From positions 62,531 to 126,530 of the forward strand of contig OENT01000372.1 in the NCBI GenBank assembly GCA_900239685.1: DNA of 64,000 nucleotides, read 5' to 3'. The position numbers and the translations under genes were made by a program. Each line of letters starts with the position of its first letter. Within the stretch, counting starts at the first letter, position 1. Of this stretch, positions 13,063-26,000 are shown in pieces. Below the pieces are notes generated by a model. It saw only the letters and a list, made by a program, of their open reading frames with translations, ran no database searches and was not told where the DNA came from. Source of the stretch: Rotaria macrura (lineage: Eukaryota > Rotifera > Eurotatoria > Philodinida > Philodinidae).

Positions 13063-14905
13063 GTTCCTAATATGAATCTTAACCCACTACAGTAAGTTTC
13101 AATCGATTTTGAGTTGCTTTGCAATTGATTAGAAAGAGATAGAATTATACTGTAGTTGGTGTTAGCAGTGGTATTGCAAAGAAATTATTGAGTTGATTAT
13201 AACTGATGATGGCTAATTAAAATCGATTGTAATCATACACTTTTAATCAATTATTAATCGATTAAAATTAGCCTTAATCAATTTTAATCAGATTTTACCC
13301 CTATTGTTTTACATGGGATAGAGAATGAAAGAGATTTTCGATGCTATTAATCTAGTTTCTTCGGTAGTTTTTGTTTTTATTATTCTCGTTTTACTGTTTG
13401 CATATATAATATAGAGTTCATTTACGATAAAAACCTTCAGAAGACGAAAAAAAAGTTTTCAAAGAGAAAAAATTGGTTAAATCCTTTAGTATACACTTGA
13501 GCATTTTGACCAAGAAAGTCTTGTGCTATAGAAAAATCTTGAAGAAACCAATTCAGCTCTTGTTATGAGCTCAAGTACTTGAATTTGTTATTCTATTGTT
13601 GACTATTCTTATTTATGAACTTGAGTTCTTGTTCATGCACGCATCATATGCCTGAATATCAAAGATTGTTTTTTTTATGTCATAGTCGTTTATTTAAGGT
13701 AGACGTCACTCGTCATTAACTGCTTTACTTGTTAAGTATATAAGTAGTATGAAAATATGCTTGTAGAAATTCAGAATACATATTTATGGGTTGACGAACA
13801 ATAAAATGCTAATGCGCAGTTGTCTATACAAAAGCGATAAAAAATAAAATAGTACACATTAATATTTAAAACATGCTTCAAAAATTACTAAAGAATCAGT
13901 TAGAAAGCTAGAACAGGATCGTAAACGAAACAATGAAAACACAACAGTACGAGACAAATAAAATAATAATACAAGCTCGTCTATATTATAATGTTCGCAT
14001 GAATCTAATCATTTGAGAAAATGATGAAACAATATTATTATGCTTGTTTATTCTTCTCATTGTTGCTTATACAATCATACGTTCAAAAACGATCAAATTT
14101 TCGATAAAAAATCGATTTAAATAGTGCAAACATTTTAATATGCGTATCCAAACAAAGATTCACATCGATAATTTCCATCAGATACTCTGAACTTTAAGCA
14201 TGCTATTAATATGTTTTTTCTAGTTAATCGTTTCAACAAATTGTTAGTGGTACAATTTTCAGATGAACTTTTCAAGCACATACTTTTCGTCTTAATCTTA
14301 CCAACTGAAAAAATCTTTTCGATACAAGAAAATTTGTTCTAGTAATTAGTCAACAGAAAGTATTTCATCGAACAATGTAAAACTACTTTGAGCTTCCTTG
14401 AATACTATATTATGGATTAACAGGTTTTCATCTTTGAACAAAAAACAGAAAAGTGGAGTAAATGACAAACATTGTTACTTCCGTTCATTTCTTGTTTTCA
14501 TGTTCTTGCCTACTATGGAAAGAAAAATCTCGTACTTCTCATTTCTCTCTCTTAAAAACTGTATCTAACAAAATCATTTTCTTGATTCAAAAGTACTTTG
14601 TAAAAAAAACAGCTTGTTTATATTAAGGAAACAAATTTGATACGTCACTTTTATTTCAATAATTTCACTACTTCATTACAAATTAGATTTTCTCATGCGT
14701 ATTCGTGTCCATCAAGTTTGACGGAGAAAGAATAATAGTAAACATGGAATAAAAACAGAAAACAACGAGGAACAAAACCACATAAAAAACAAAGCTGCCT
14801 GCGTTTTTATGTTGTTCATGTGTTTTCTTGATTCGATTGTTAGTTCATTTGTTTTATTTCTAACCAAACACACTAGCATATAGAATGGCTGATAGGTGCA
14901 GTGAT

Positions 14906-15949
14906 CTATACTTCTCCTTCTAATCTCAGTGCTGGTACTACTCCAGCAATAGTACGTGTCTGTGTTGCTCCAACTATGTTGCGTGCTTTCCGATAAAAGT
15001 ACATGCTTTTAATCCATTTGGTAATTTCAGGAAAGAATGCAAGACACATCCATGGGAGGAAGAAATATACGAAATCAATAAGATCAAAAAAGTAATCCAT
15101 TTGGATTGCTACGAGAAATGTAGGATCAACAAGTATTTGCGCAAGTTCGACAATAAGAATCGGCGTCCAAGAGACAAGGTAAAGACTCGAAAGGCAGAAC
15201 AATTGCACGATCATGCGCCGTTGTTGCCGCCACATTGCCGATTGTCGAAAACGCCGCTTTCGCATTGCAACCCGTAAAATCAAAGAAATGTTGGCTAATA
15301 TATCAACGATCATAGGTACGCCATTGTTGACAGCCATATCGAACGTGCCGAGCACTTTGTCAAAAAGAAGATAACAATCTGCAAAACCGCAGAGATTGTT
15401 GGTGAAATCCCATTGAGTGCCATGACATGGATAGACGAGAATGGAAAACACATAGAATAGTATAGAATAGACGACACTAAGTAATAGTGGTAGATGATGT
15501 AATAAATAGCGCTTCCATAAGATGCGCAGAACATGACCATGAAAAATGAAAATATGCCGTTGAATAGAAATAGTCGCCAAGAGGTACTCACTGCTTACAT
15601 ATATAGTGTACTCAAAGAAGGTCCACCATGTGCAAAAGGTTGGTGAAGCTGGAGTCACATATCCAAGATAATAGAATCGAAGAGTGAGCGGCGTACTGCA
15701 TGTTAATCGAACGAAGTGTACAGCTAGCAGAAGTAACAAACCATGATTTTGTGGAGCTTGCAAAGCAACTCGATGAGTAGCAAAGAAAATGAAGATGACG
15801 ATGGATACTACGATCGCTGAAATTTGTAGAGTTAGGAGAATATAAAATTTTTTATGGTAGAATTCGAGTTTATCATTTACAAATGTTTCCATGCCAGTAG
15901 TATTCATAGTTGAAATAAATGTAACGCAAAACACGTAAAACGGTGTCAT
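14906..15949 (-). CDS. Rhodopsin-like G-protein-coupled receptor
   Basis: 347-residue, single-exon seven-transmembrane protein. Helices lie near residues 35-57, 69-91, 103-130, 152-173, 205-226, 246-270 and 287-307. Class A features include a Cys at the start of helix 3 (C106) that can pair with C187 in loop 2. Arg131 closes helix 3 in the sequence SIQRH, where the usual DRY stands. Helix 6 has SWTP (260-263). The NPxxY of helix 7 is replaced by a PWMCLAFF stretch. Basic residues (RKRRFRQ, RQQRR) fill loop 3, as expected on the cytoplasmic side. An N-glycosylation site (NTT) follows Met15, so translation may start at 1, 15 or 20. Role: plasma-membrane receptor with unknown ligand. The divergent switch motifs resemble the expanded orphan and peptide-receptor-like GPCRs of bdelloids. 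Confidence 0.85.
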   Translation of the reverse strand: MTPFYVFCVTFISTMNTTGMETFVNDKLEFYHKKFYILLTLQISAIVVSIVIFIFFATHRVALQAPQNHGLLLLLAVHFVRLTCSTPLTLRFYYLGYVTPASPTFCTWWTFFEYTIYVSSEYLLATISIQRHIFIFHGHVLRILWKRYLLHHLPLLLSVVYSILFYVFSILVYPCHGTQWDFTNNLCGFADCYLLFDKVLGTFDMAVNNGVPMIVDILANISLILRVAMRKRRFRQSAMWRQQRRMIVQLFCLSSLYLVSWTPILIVELAQILVDPTFLVAIQMDYFFDLIDFVYFFLPWMCLAFFPEITKWIKSMYFYRKARNIVGATQTRTIAGVVPALRLEGEV

Positions 15950-17919
15950 TTATAGTAAAAAAACTAGGTGTGCCTCGTCGTTCATTTTCTTTCTTACGTT
16001 GTACTCGACGAAGCGATACAATTTTCTATTGCTTCTGAGAACGAGAACTCGTATATACATATCTGTTTATATTATTAACGCTTAACATAACCTGTCAATC
16101 AAATGAAAAACAAGTACGATAGATATATACACGTTACAAAGGTCCTTACTATAACATGCATCAAGGTAAAAACTAGGTTTTTTTTATTCCGCACGTCCTT
16201 TTCATTTCACTTATTTACATCCCTTAAAACACACACGAGAGAGAGGGAGACAGAGAAAAAAACAAGCCAGAAAATATAAAGAGAAGTAGGACTAGTTGTT
16301 TCGCTTCGACTAAACTGTATTAAGTAAAGACGACATTCTATCATCTTTTAAAATACACTTGAATTCTGAGTCAACGAAAGAATGAGATTCAATTGAAATT
16401 CTTATCGACGGGAAGGGAAGAAGACAAAAAAGAGAGCGAGAGAATCGAGAGAATGAATAGACAATCAAGTAACCAATGTGCCTATCGAGCTGGACAACAC
16501 GTATCAGAAGTAAAAATACTATAAAAAGAAGAAAGGAAAAGTTTCTTGTTAGAATACTATCTAGCAATGCATCAATAGAAGATCGAACGATCTGATTATG
16601 CTTATAAGCTCATAGGTGAACTTTTATAAAATAAACAGGATATGGATCTGTTTCCCTAACTAATATACTAGTAGAATGTTTGACACAAGATTTAAATATC
16701 TCTCACCATAAGTAATGTCAACAAGTAAGTGATTCTTTCTAAAGATAAAATGTAAATTTGTTCGGATTGTTCAAAACTTTCCATAGATATTCACTATCAT
16801 AGAATAGATATAACAGTTTGATGCATATTCGAAATGTGGAAATTGTAATCTCTCATTCGGCAACCAGTATTATCCATTCCATCATTGATAGAACAAAACG
16901 ATGCATTTTGCTATATCATAGTAAATGCTTGTATTCATATTTTTTTTCCTACAAGGACTATTATTACATTGTATTCTATGACTAAGAAAATATCTTCGAA
17001 GGCATGGGCATGAGTGTGGCTTAAAATGTTACTAGAAAACATTGCAACATTGACAATCATTATCGTTCGAATGACCAGAATTGCCATAGTAAATATTTTT
17101 CTCGCATTAATGTCATGAAATCTTACGGCAATCAGAAGGATTGGATTCCACGGTACAATTGATAGACTGAAAAAAGAAAACATTGCTGAAAGTGGACTAG
17201 AAATGATTAATACTAAACTGATTGCAATATTGCTGGTAGAATCAAGAATCTGATGATCGAATTGGCTACTGCTGAATGATAAAACATTAAACAAGTGTCA
17301 AAAACAACTTGAAACCATTACCTAACAGAAAAATTGATAACAAACAGAAACAATCAATAGCAGCCATTATAAAGCTTGGATGTTGAATAGTCAGCTTATT
17401 TTTGTTCCAGGAAAAACATGAGTGTTACCCTGTGTTCAGATGAAAACCAAGACTATATTCAGTAAAAAATTTCAAAATCATCATCGGATATCTATAAGAT
17501 TGAAAGCGATTAGCTTTTACCCCTCTCCTTGCATGTCTTATTCGCTCAATCACTATTTGTTCTCTTAAAATTTAATTATGGTTAGCATACGCAAGTTTGT
17601 TTTTACTACAGAGAAGATTCATGTACGGTTATGACATGATCGTATTTTTTCATAATTATATTTCTAACACGTCTTCTTACAGATATGATACTCTTATAAT
17701 CATTCAGATAGGTTTTGCGAAGTATTTTTCTCTTCTCCTGAAAGATTAAAATAATACTTTGAATGACTCACGATAGAATCTATATCGATCTATACATATT
17801 CATTGTTGTAGTTTCTCAATAAATTCTATTCATCTCAAAGCATTCAAATAAATAGATAAAATTCGACTCATGTTTTTAAATGCCATATGGTTTTCTCTCT
17901 AACTATACTCAGTCGCATC

Positions 17920-17943
17920 ATAAATCAGTATATACTGATTTAT
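17920..17943. repeat. Perfect 24-bp palindrome
   Basis: ATAAATCAGTAT followed at once by its exact reverse complement. No flanking gene. It may be a chance feature of AT-rich DNA or a core left from a fold-back element. Confidence 0.6.
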
Positions 17944-19063
17944 CATCACAATTTTACTCTGGAAAGGTCTCACTGAAAGAAAATCTTCGTATAAAATTTT
18001 GTTCAGCGTTGAACGTTAATCATGAATTCAATTCAAACGATGCAATCGTCACATAAAGTATTCCAAAACTAAATTTTTTTTGTAGTAAATCTCAATTATT
18101 TAAAATTAGTTGAAGTAAATGTGTGATTGCTTATTTTATTCATACTCACATAATTAGAAGACTACTCTCGAATGTTGAAAAAAAAATTAGTGGCTCATTT
18201 GCTTAAGTGGCATGAACCGAAAAACATCTGGCTAACAGTGAATGAAATAATCAAGAATTATAAACATCTAATTTTACTAAAGAACGAATGAATTTATTAG
18301 CGTTTGAAACATTTAGTTCTTGTATTGTGAATGCCAGAAATAAGAAAGGATTTGTCTTAATCGATTATCAACGACAAACAAGTTTTGTTTTACGAAATTC
18401 TCTCTTAAAAATCAATGGTGCCAGTACCTCATCTATGATTCTTTGATTATTTTCTTACTTTGGGCACGGCACATGAATTTTTATTCAACTTTTTCTATTC
18501 GAAAACGATCTGTCACACATTCAACGTATGCATATCGGTATACTCACAATTATTTACAAACACAATATTATCCCAATGTGCACTGCGAGAGATACATCCA
18601 ACTACCCGATATCAGCCATTTGGTAGGAACCATATGTAATTTAAAAGACAAAAATCAGTGTTTTTTTCGAAATTACATTTTTGAAGCTTACAAACTGTTC
18701 CTCCAATCTCTGTTGTACAGACTATATCAAAGTAGGCCGTCGTTCTGGACAGCAGCTATTAGAAACCATGACAAATTAAATTTATAGTTAGTAGAATTCT
18801 AGCTTTTGTGAAACAAATGAGTTACACATTTAAGTCCCAATGCGTGGCGTTTACAATCTTTTCACGTCCGAGATATGCATACAGGTTTAAAAAGGGTTTA
18901 CTCGTTTTTTTTCCATAAGTTGTTCATTATATTGGTGGTTTGTGAATGAAACGAAATGACTCATTTATACTTAAGTAAAGTATATTTCACACTTTAATAC
19001 TCGTGTACAAGAAAAAAAAATGACAGAACAATGTTTTTTAGAAGCTTCAAATATTAGTTTGTA

Positions 19064-19069
19064 TTTATT
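19064..19069 (-). promoter_or_regulatory. Polyadenylation signal of the epoxide hydrolase gene
   Basis: AATAAA on the minus strand, about 35 bases after the stop codon of the epoxide hydrolase gene. Confidence 0.55.
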
Positions 19070-19104
19070 TTGTGTTAAATTTTAAGAGAGCTTTCGTTTG
19101 CCGT

Positions 19105-20070
19105 TCAATTGATTCGTTGAATCCATTTTTCAACTGCTTGGTTGACATTCACTGGATCTTCTTCCATAGTCCAATGACTGGTCTCTAATTCAATCGTTTC
19201 GAAATCAGCGATATATTCGTTTTGACCGGCAAAAAATTTTGTCATACATATATAGTCTTTTGTCGCACCAATATAAAGTACAGGTCGTTGTACTTTTGGA
19301 TCAAGATTCTTTTCATCGTCCCAATCAATATTGATGATCGCTGATTTATACCAATTTAGTTTAGGTTGAACTCCTTCCGTAATACATTGACGCATTACTT
19401 TATAATCCTGTTCTGTTAAATACGAAGCCCGAATAGATGTTTTGTCATTTGTTAACCATTCACGAACTTTCCCAAGTGGAGCCAAATCTGTTTTCCACAA
19501 CATTGGATCACTTGCATAACCAAGATCGATAAAACGATCCGGATTATCTTCGAGTATTTTGGCTGCATCATTAGAATTAAAAAATTCCCAATAGCCAATC
19601 GTTTCGTAGCCAAAGATTTTCTTGGTTAGTACTAAACTCTGTTCTAAATCGAATTGTGCCGGTGGACGATAACCAACATTAAATAGAATAAGACCTAATG
19701 TACGTTCCGGATGATATAAAGTAAATCGAGTTGCTGGTCTAACACCCCAATCATGCCCAAGAACGAAGACTTTATTCAAATTCAAGTGATCGAGAAGCGC
19801 TATGAGATGTTGAACCATGACTTTAGTTTTATATTCATTGGCATCTAATGGTGAATATGTTTTACCATAGCCCATTAAATTTGGTGCTAAACAGCCGTAT
19901 CCTTGCTTAGAAAAATAAGCAAGTTGATGACGCCAACAATAGAATGACGATGGAAAACCATGAAGAAACAATAAGGTCGGTTTTGAATTGTCTTGTGCTT
20001 CAAAATATGCATATTCATAGTTAACACCATTCGAAACAGCATAATTCTGTGTTTCAAACGTAGTGTCCAT
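19105..20070 (-). CDS. Soluble-type epoxide hydrolase, alpha/beta-hydrolase fold
   Basis: Predicted 321-residue enzyme that would open epoxides to diols by nucleophilic attack and hydrolysis. Visible elements: oxyanion-hole motif HGFP (residues 37-40), nucleophile Asp107 in GHDWG, acid Asp272 in ATKDY, and catalytic His299 in SHWTMEEDP, the usual HW..(E/D)xP ending. The cap region between them (about 135-245) has several Tyr residues that could activate the epoxide (in GYETIGYW and RASYLTEQDY). The length suits the C-terminal domain of animal EPHX2 or bacterial and plant soluble enzymes. I chose the ATG at 20070. An in-frame ATG at 20166 would add 32 residues with a hydrophobic core (about 11-28) that could act as a signal anchor, as in EPHX4-like enzymes, so both starts remain possible. 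All catalytic residues are present, so it is probably active. It could also act on other substrates of the same fold, for example haloalkanes. Confidence 0.88.
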   Translation of the reverse strand: MDTTFETQNYAVSNGVNYEYAYFEAQDNSKPTLLFLHGFPSSFYCWRHQLAYFSKQGYGCLAPNLMGYGKTYSPLDANEYKTKVMVQHLIALLDHLNLNKVFVLGHDWGVRPATRFTLYHPERTLGLILFNVGYRPPAQFDLEQSLVLTKKIFGYETIGYWEFFNSNDAAKILEDNPDRFIDLGYASDPMLWKTDLAPLGKVREWLTNDKTSIRASYLTEQDYKVMRQCITEGVQPKLNWYKSAIINIDWDDEKNLDPKVQRPVLYIGATKDYICMTKFFAGQNEYIADFETIELETSHWTMEEDPVNVNQAVEKWIQRIN

Positions 20071-23000
20071 GTTATTGTGTACGTGTAATAACAAGAAAAA
20101 AGAACTGCAAAAGACGAATCGAAACAGAACTGCAGCATGTTTTATTCTTCTATTTCGTATAAGCACTGCGCAAATAAAACATCTATACTCTTGTTCGTAT
20201 CTTTTGGTTTCTATTCTTTATTGACCTTGAAATTTTCTTTTCTCTCGACGACCGTCTCGATGTTGAATGTACTGTATATTGCTGACAACCAGGGTTGGCC
20301 GAATAGAGTCAAGAGATATTTGCTATTTTTTTTCACTTTTGCTTATGTTTATCAAGAATCACAAAGAAAATTTTTTGTAATCATACAACGGGTTGAGTTC
20401 CTAGTTTTTATACCAAATAGTCAGAATAGGATGTCATTAAAATAACATAATTAATCTCACACTAATCCGTACAATGCGAACGATTAAATCGACTGTCCTA
20501 TCTTACTACGTATCATAGCGTAGTACAAACAATTTGAGTCTTTTGAAAAAGAGAACCTAAACTCAAAGCTGTTAGCAAGCAAACATTGTTTCTGATCATT
20601 TCAATGAAACATCTAGACGTATTCTTAAGATGTAAAATTTGAATTATTAAGTTTTGTAAAAAGTGAAGAATTCAATCGTTCGGAAAGGTCACTTTTTTCT
20701 AAGTATACGCTCTCATGTATTGTTGCGTAGATGGAATAACATAAGATTATTTTTGTCACACTTATGAAGAGATTAATATTAACACTCTTATCAGAATGGG
20801 AATATAAACAAGAAGAAGATTGTACACTAGAACATTTTGTTGAGGAATAGATAATTGAGAAAATTTCAGATGAAAAATAATGGCGACAAAAACACATTCT
20901 CTAATGACAGCCATGTTATAGAGTGATGAAGAAGATAATATGTGATGCAATACAAGTGCTTCATTCGTTGCTATACTTATACATAATGACTGAAACAATG
21001 TCGTCAAAAACTATTCGGATGCGATTTACTTAATTAGGACGAGTGTCGTAAATAATTTACAATTGAATCTTGCAACGCAAAATCTTTTTTTAAAGTACCT
21101 AATGACAATTACACCGACTAAATCATTCGGGATAACTCGAAAAAAAACCAGGTGAGCTCACGTTGTTGAATTTTACAGTGTGACTGATAAACTGTGACTT
21201 GCTCAATCTTGCTGACAGCGATATTACTTTTGATCTATCCGAAATTTTATGCAGGTATATGCTGATATTTGCCCGTTGGCTTGAAATAAATTAAAGACCA
21301 AGATATTCTAAATTGCAAGCGTCTGATTATATTGTTTGTTTGCAATAGACACTTATAGTTCAAGATCATAGGTGAATTCTTTATAGGACACTCGATACCG
21401 AGAACTTAACTATGCAATTTATGAAAGTTAACATTGATGAGAAAAGTATGGTTGCATCGAGAGAGAACAGACATGTATACAAATACGATGTACTTGAATA
21501 TGATAAGAGCAGCCAAAGAAGTCACTAAACTTTATATCACTGAGTTAGCAATACGAGACTAATGGTTAATTGCGTATCCATACTTTTTTCCCAGAAAGTG
21601 TAGACCTTTTAAATGAACACACTAAAGAGAATGGCATAACAAGTCTGTTCAATTAAATCGGTTCTGTTGGTTCGATACATTTGTACCTTTTTCTTGTAGG
21701 CAGTATGGTATCCGTAATGATTCTTCATGGAATAAACGGAAAATACCATCACGCAATCACGATTCATTTTTTTGGATGAATGAAACAAAAAATGTATGTA
21801 CAATCTTGTCTGTAGTTTATTAAAACGATCGGATCATTCAATTGATGTTAAAAATAATTGGTGGAATTTATGATTGAAACGAGTTCCAGCGGTGGAGAAA
21901 TGGTCAAACGGAGTTCTCTAATATAACTTTGCTCATCTTCCATGTTCGGAGAAAATACAACTAATTAGTTCATAGATAGACACCAAGAAGGAGCCGGTCA
22001 GGAGACAATAACGATGCATCTTTTTATTGTCAAATCTACGATAGCTAAACACTGTCCTCGATGAACTCTAGATAAATTTGACAAATAGAAAATGCTGATT
22101 TCATCTAAATCGATCGGTAGAATTTCGAATTACATCTTCTACTCAGAACTATGCCATTTTTCTATCCGGAAACATGTGGAGAATATGAACACAAATTGAA
22201 GAAATCAAAAGATTTCAAAAAGTTGAATAAATATGATCATTTCTCTTACACTGGAAGGAACGTTCACATACTTAGAACAAAAAAACAATTAATCATCGAT
22301 ATTTTTATTTTTATATTTGAAATCAAATGTAAATAGACATGAGCATTACATTTTTAAATGCATTAAAAAAACTCAGGAAGCCTATAATGAATGTCTGATC
22401 GATTTAAGTGGCTATCTATGTATCCTTAGTTTTTCTTTCTTGTTGATTTTCCATCGTAAATTTTAGAAAATGAATCAAAACCTTTCATGTGAGTTTCGGG
22501 GACGTATCAATCGACCGAAATGCAAAATCACGGAAGAAAAAAATCTCGGAAATTTTGAAATGCAACTAATGTTGAATGGCTGATGATTCATCTGTTATTA
22601 GTTTGCCCTTTTCTTTGTAAATCTTGCCGAAAAAACTACTCTTATGGAATAACGGGTTACTATTTTATCATCACGATTTGAAAATTCCGAAATTGATTTA
22701 AAAGAATATCTTCCGAATCTATCATTACTTGTGGCAATGGATACGAGATCGAAAAAATAGATATTTAATTAATATTGTCTTTACTCTTGTGAATTTAGTT
22801 TTGTTAATTTTTCGTTTGAGTTATTTTTTACAGTTCTTATTCACGTGGTAAAGCACCATATCATAGTCATTTTTTACATTATCTTTATTTGTAATGTTTG
22901 TTCACTAATTAACATTGGTATCATCAATAAACCACGTATCTATCAAGTACTTCAATTAATTTTACTGTTTGCATTTTCGAGATTTTGCGCGTTCGAGATG

Positions 23001-26000
23001 TTCTTTTTTCTTCTGGATTTTGTAATTCGATCTTTTTACTTTCCATTAATTAACACTGAATTTGAGTTTCTACTGTGTCAATTTTTATGAAATTTCTATT
23101 AACCGATTTTCTTCTTTCGAGACTCTAACAACTATTGTTCTAGAAGAAGACTCTTTATCTTCGAGTTTACTCCAACACATGTTAATGTGAATCGCACACG
23201 TTAAGTTGAAGACTCCGAAATGATAGAACCAACGTAAAAAGAATGCTTACATTGAACAATAACTCTATTCTACGATACTCGTAAAAAGAGAGAACCGATC
23301 GTTGCAGTGAATGAATTGAATAAGAGCTCACGCGTAATAACAATCGTCCTAGAAATCTTGCCAAAATCCTTTGATTCCAATAACTGTGAGACATTCAATA
23401 CAACATAGAGTCGCTGACTTACGAGATTATGAATATCTACGATCGAGAACTCTCAATTAACAGGCAAACGAACGGACGGTATCATTTTGTTTTATATCCG
23501 ATTAGAGAAAGCACATTCATACATCATTGACAATAGTAACCAGCATGAAAACAGCTGGAATCCGTTCTTACCGGAGACCGAAACAACCCGAGTATCCTAC
23601 TTCAATTTCTATGTTGGCCATTATTAGATATATGAATATAACATTTTAAAATCGACACGCTTCGAATCATCAGCAAAATACCAAATATAAATTTTGTTAT
23701 TGATAACAAGAGTTTCGATATAAGTTGAATACACTGATACTGACGGCGAAATATGAATCAGTTAAAACTAAAGCTTCGTTTTTGATGATATTGGCATCAG
23801 AAAAGCATCCATATTGTTTTAAGCATTGTGATAACTATTAGTTTTTAACAGCTATGAAAATATCTACGTATTAAAAAGTTACTAAATGCGAACGCTGTGA
23901 TTTAAAAACTGAACTTTGTACATTAGAAGCCACTTATGTTAAACACTCTCATGAGTTATTGTCAGTAAGCCACAAAGAGCCTGCTTAGTCGGGAATCTTC
24001 GATTCTTCTTCCTTTAGCATGCTAGCTAAGAAACTGAGAGATTATGATTAACACAAATCATATTGAAAGGTATTTAGCCATGAATTTCTTATTAAAGTTC
24101 TAATAACATCTCTAAAAGTCACAGTATGTCGATGCATTCATTCTTTGTTACGAATATACCCTGAAAAATAATTCAAAATATCGAACTAAAGTTTTAAAGA
24201 TCTTTATAGGTAATGATGCTTAGCGATGAAGCACAGCATGATTCTTCATTCAAATTGTCGCAACGGCTGTTTCCTACTTGGTCATCTTTATTTGCAAGCA
24301 TTAAATGCAGTTTTACTGCTGCTATTTGTCTCACAATCCCCCTATAAGTTCGTTTCTATTCAGAATTCTTGAGTTTCTTTTACTTTAATTGCAGAGGTCT
24401 ACGGCATACAGAGGTTCCATCATAGAAAGACACAGTAATCACTCTCACGAAAACATCGTCTGTCAAATGATACATTCAAACAATATATGGCACAATTGAT
24501 ATGAGAATTTCAGCTGAGATTAGAATGCGCGAAATAAACAAAAGATTTTTTTGCATTATTGAACTTTCCATAAATGGTGCAAACACCTTTTTATTTAAAT
24601 AATCTTTTATGAATAATATTAAATTAAATGTTTTTAATAAGATATATCAATATATGATTCTTTTTGCATTTAATTAATAAGAAAAATAGAAAAGATTTTT
24701 TTCCATAGTTCTTTTAATCTTCTTATCGATTGCATATTGAAATCTTGAACAAAAATAGTAACGATTTATTTTAAAAATATGAAATATAATTCTCCAATAA
24801 TTTACAACAAGTCTTAATTCTCTGTAGAACTCAACGATGAGAATTTAAAGCAATGTTTTTCTTATATATGAATTCGACCTATCAACACCACATTATGAGT
24901 GGTGAAAATCATCCCATTCGGTGAAAATAGAGGAGAAATATTCAGATTCTTTTGCTTCGTAGAATGACTTTTGAACAAGACAGCCATCTCATCAATAATT
25001 CTTGATATGTGTTGCGTCAATTTATTGTTTCTTGCTAATTTCCTTTTCCTTCTTTACTTTCAGCTACATTTGAGAAGAGAAACAGATTCGGCTGTTGGTA
25101 TCTTTTCTTCAAGAAACGATAATGTACGTTTACTGAGTGTATCATACTTTCTTCATAGCCTTCTAAAGAATGTCACACTGGAAAATCGGTATTTTCAATT
25201 TACTATTTTATTTTCTCTTTTCCCTTTTGTCCAACGAGAGAAGTACAAACACTATAGAACTTGTCATAGGCAAATATGGAATAGAAAAAAAACGCTCTTA
25301 CTAAATGGAATGTATTTCAAAATGCTTTATCTCACGTAGAATAGAGTAACCTTCTAAATATTTTATCACTGATACGTGTAGCACTTTATCTTTACTTTAA
25401 CACATCAAATCAAATGAACTAGCCTTAGTTTTAAAATTAAAATAAAGATGAAGTGTCACCACTGATCACTGAAAAAAATATGAAAGTAGTGACAGAAACA
25501 GCGTATGTTCAATTAGAAAAGTTAAAGAATTTTTTCACTCTGTATATAGTGATATGCTTGAAAAATTTTCTGTGTTATTTTTTTCTTCTTTAAGCTAATT
25601 CATAATAATAAAACTATGATCAAGACTGTTATTTTACGATAAATGGTGATAAAATTAGGTTGTACTATTTTCGTTATGTACTCTTCCTTAGGTCTTCTTC
25701 ATGTGTGCATTGGTATTCTTTTCTTTGAGTAAATAGATGTGAATTTTATTTAAAGAAACATGATTTGTATTTGTGCATATTCTAATAAGAGTCTGGTGGG
25801 ATAGAAAGTGACAGATATTGTAGGTAACTATCACATCTAGTGGCATGCTTGCCAAATTATTTCCGTCGCATAAATCTGATCCATATACATATCATTTGCA
25901 CACTAATACTATATACACAAGTATTTGTATATAATCTTATCAAAATTGTTGTAAACCCATGAATAGTGGTAAGTTTGAGTATTATTTTCTTCTTGTACTT

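Larger units (their letters stand above)
10740..13319. mobile_element. Long element with AATCGATT word arrays at both ends
   Basis: The left end reads ATCCCATGTAAAAACA. Read inward from the right end it is ATCCCATGTAAAACAA. Dense AATCGATT/AATTGATT words occupy 10780-11045 and 13098-13290. The middle (11050-12770) lacks the words and holds a degenerate 67-bp minisatellite. A separate element is nested at 12773-13062. A 92-bp relative with the same ends and word lies at 31771-31862. No target duplication could be recognised. The two word blocks could instead be two separate truncated elements; matching end sequences in opposite orientation favour one. Confidence 0.5.
4677..14905. other. Ten-kilobase gene-poor stretch
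   Basis: No gene can be supported. Contents include a hairpin at 6289-6315, an inverted-repeat element at 8517-8694 and a 2.6-kb element with AATCGATT-word ends at 10740-13319. That element contains a second one at 12773-13062 and a degenerate minisatellite. A 56-codon open stretch starting at the ATG at 8789 has protein-like composition but no recognisable motif. Confidence 0.5.
15950..19104. other. Intergenic stretch, no supported gene
   Basis: AT-rich. A hydrophobic minus-strand open stretch at 16935-17294 is preceded by a short secretory-like ATG peptide and a possible 50-bp intron. The joined frame stops quickly, so I do not call a gene. A 24-bp perfect palindrome lies at 17920-17943. 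Confidence 0.45.

Noticed and set aside
16935-17294. Hydrophobic minus-strand frame with a possible upstream mini-exon, perhaps a GPCR fragment
   Set aside because: Splice-joined reading hits a stop within about 20 codons and no receptor motif is present.
18443-18787. 114-codon plus-strand frame
   Set aside because: No ATG at its start, no recognisable motif and no splice context; fits a chance frame.
20290-20300. hAT-like end CAGGGTTGG
   Set aside because: No inverted partner or 8-bp duplication found within a reasonable distance.
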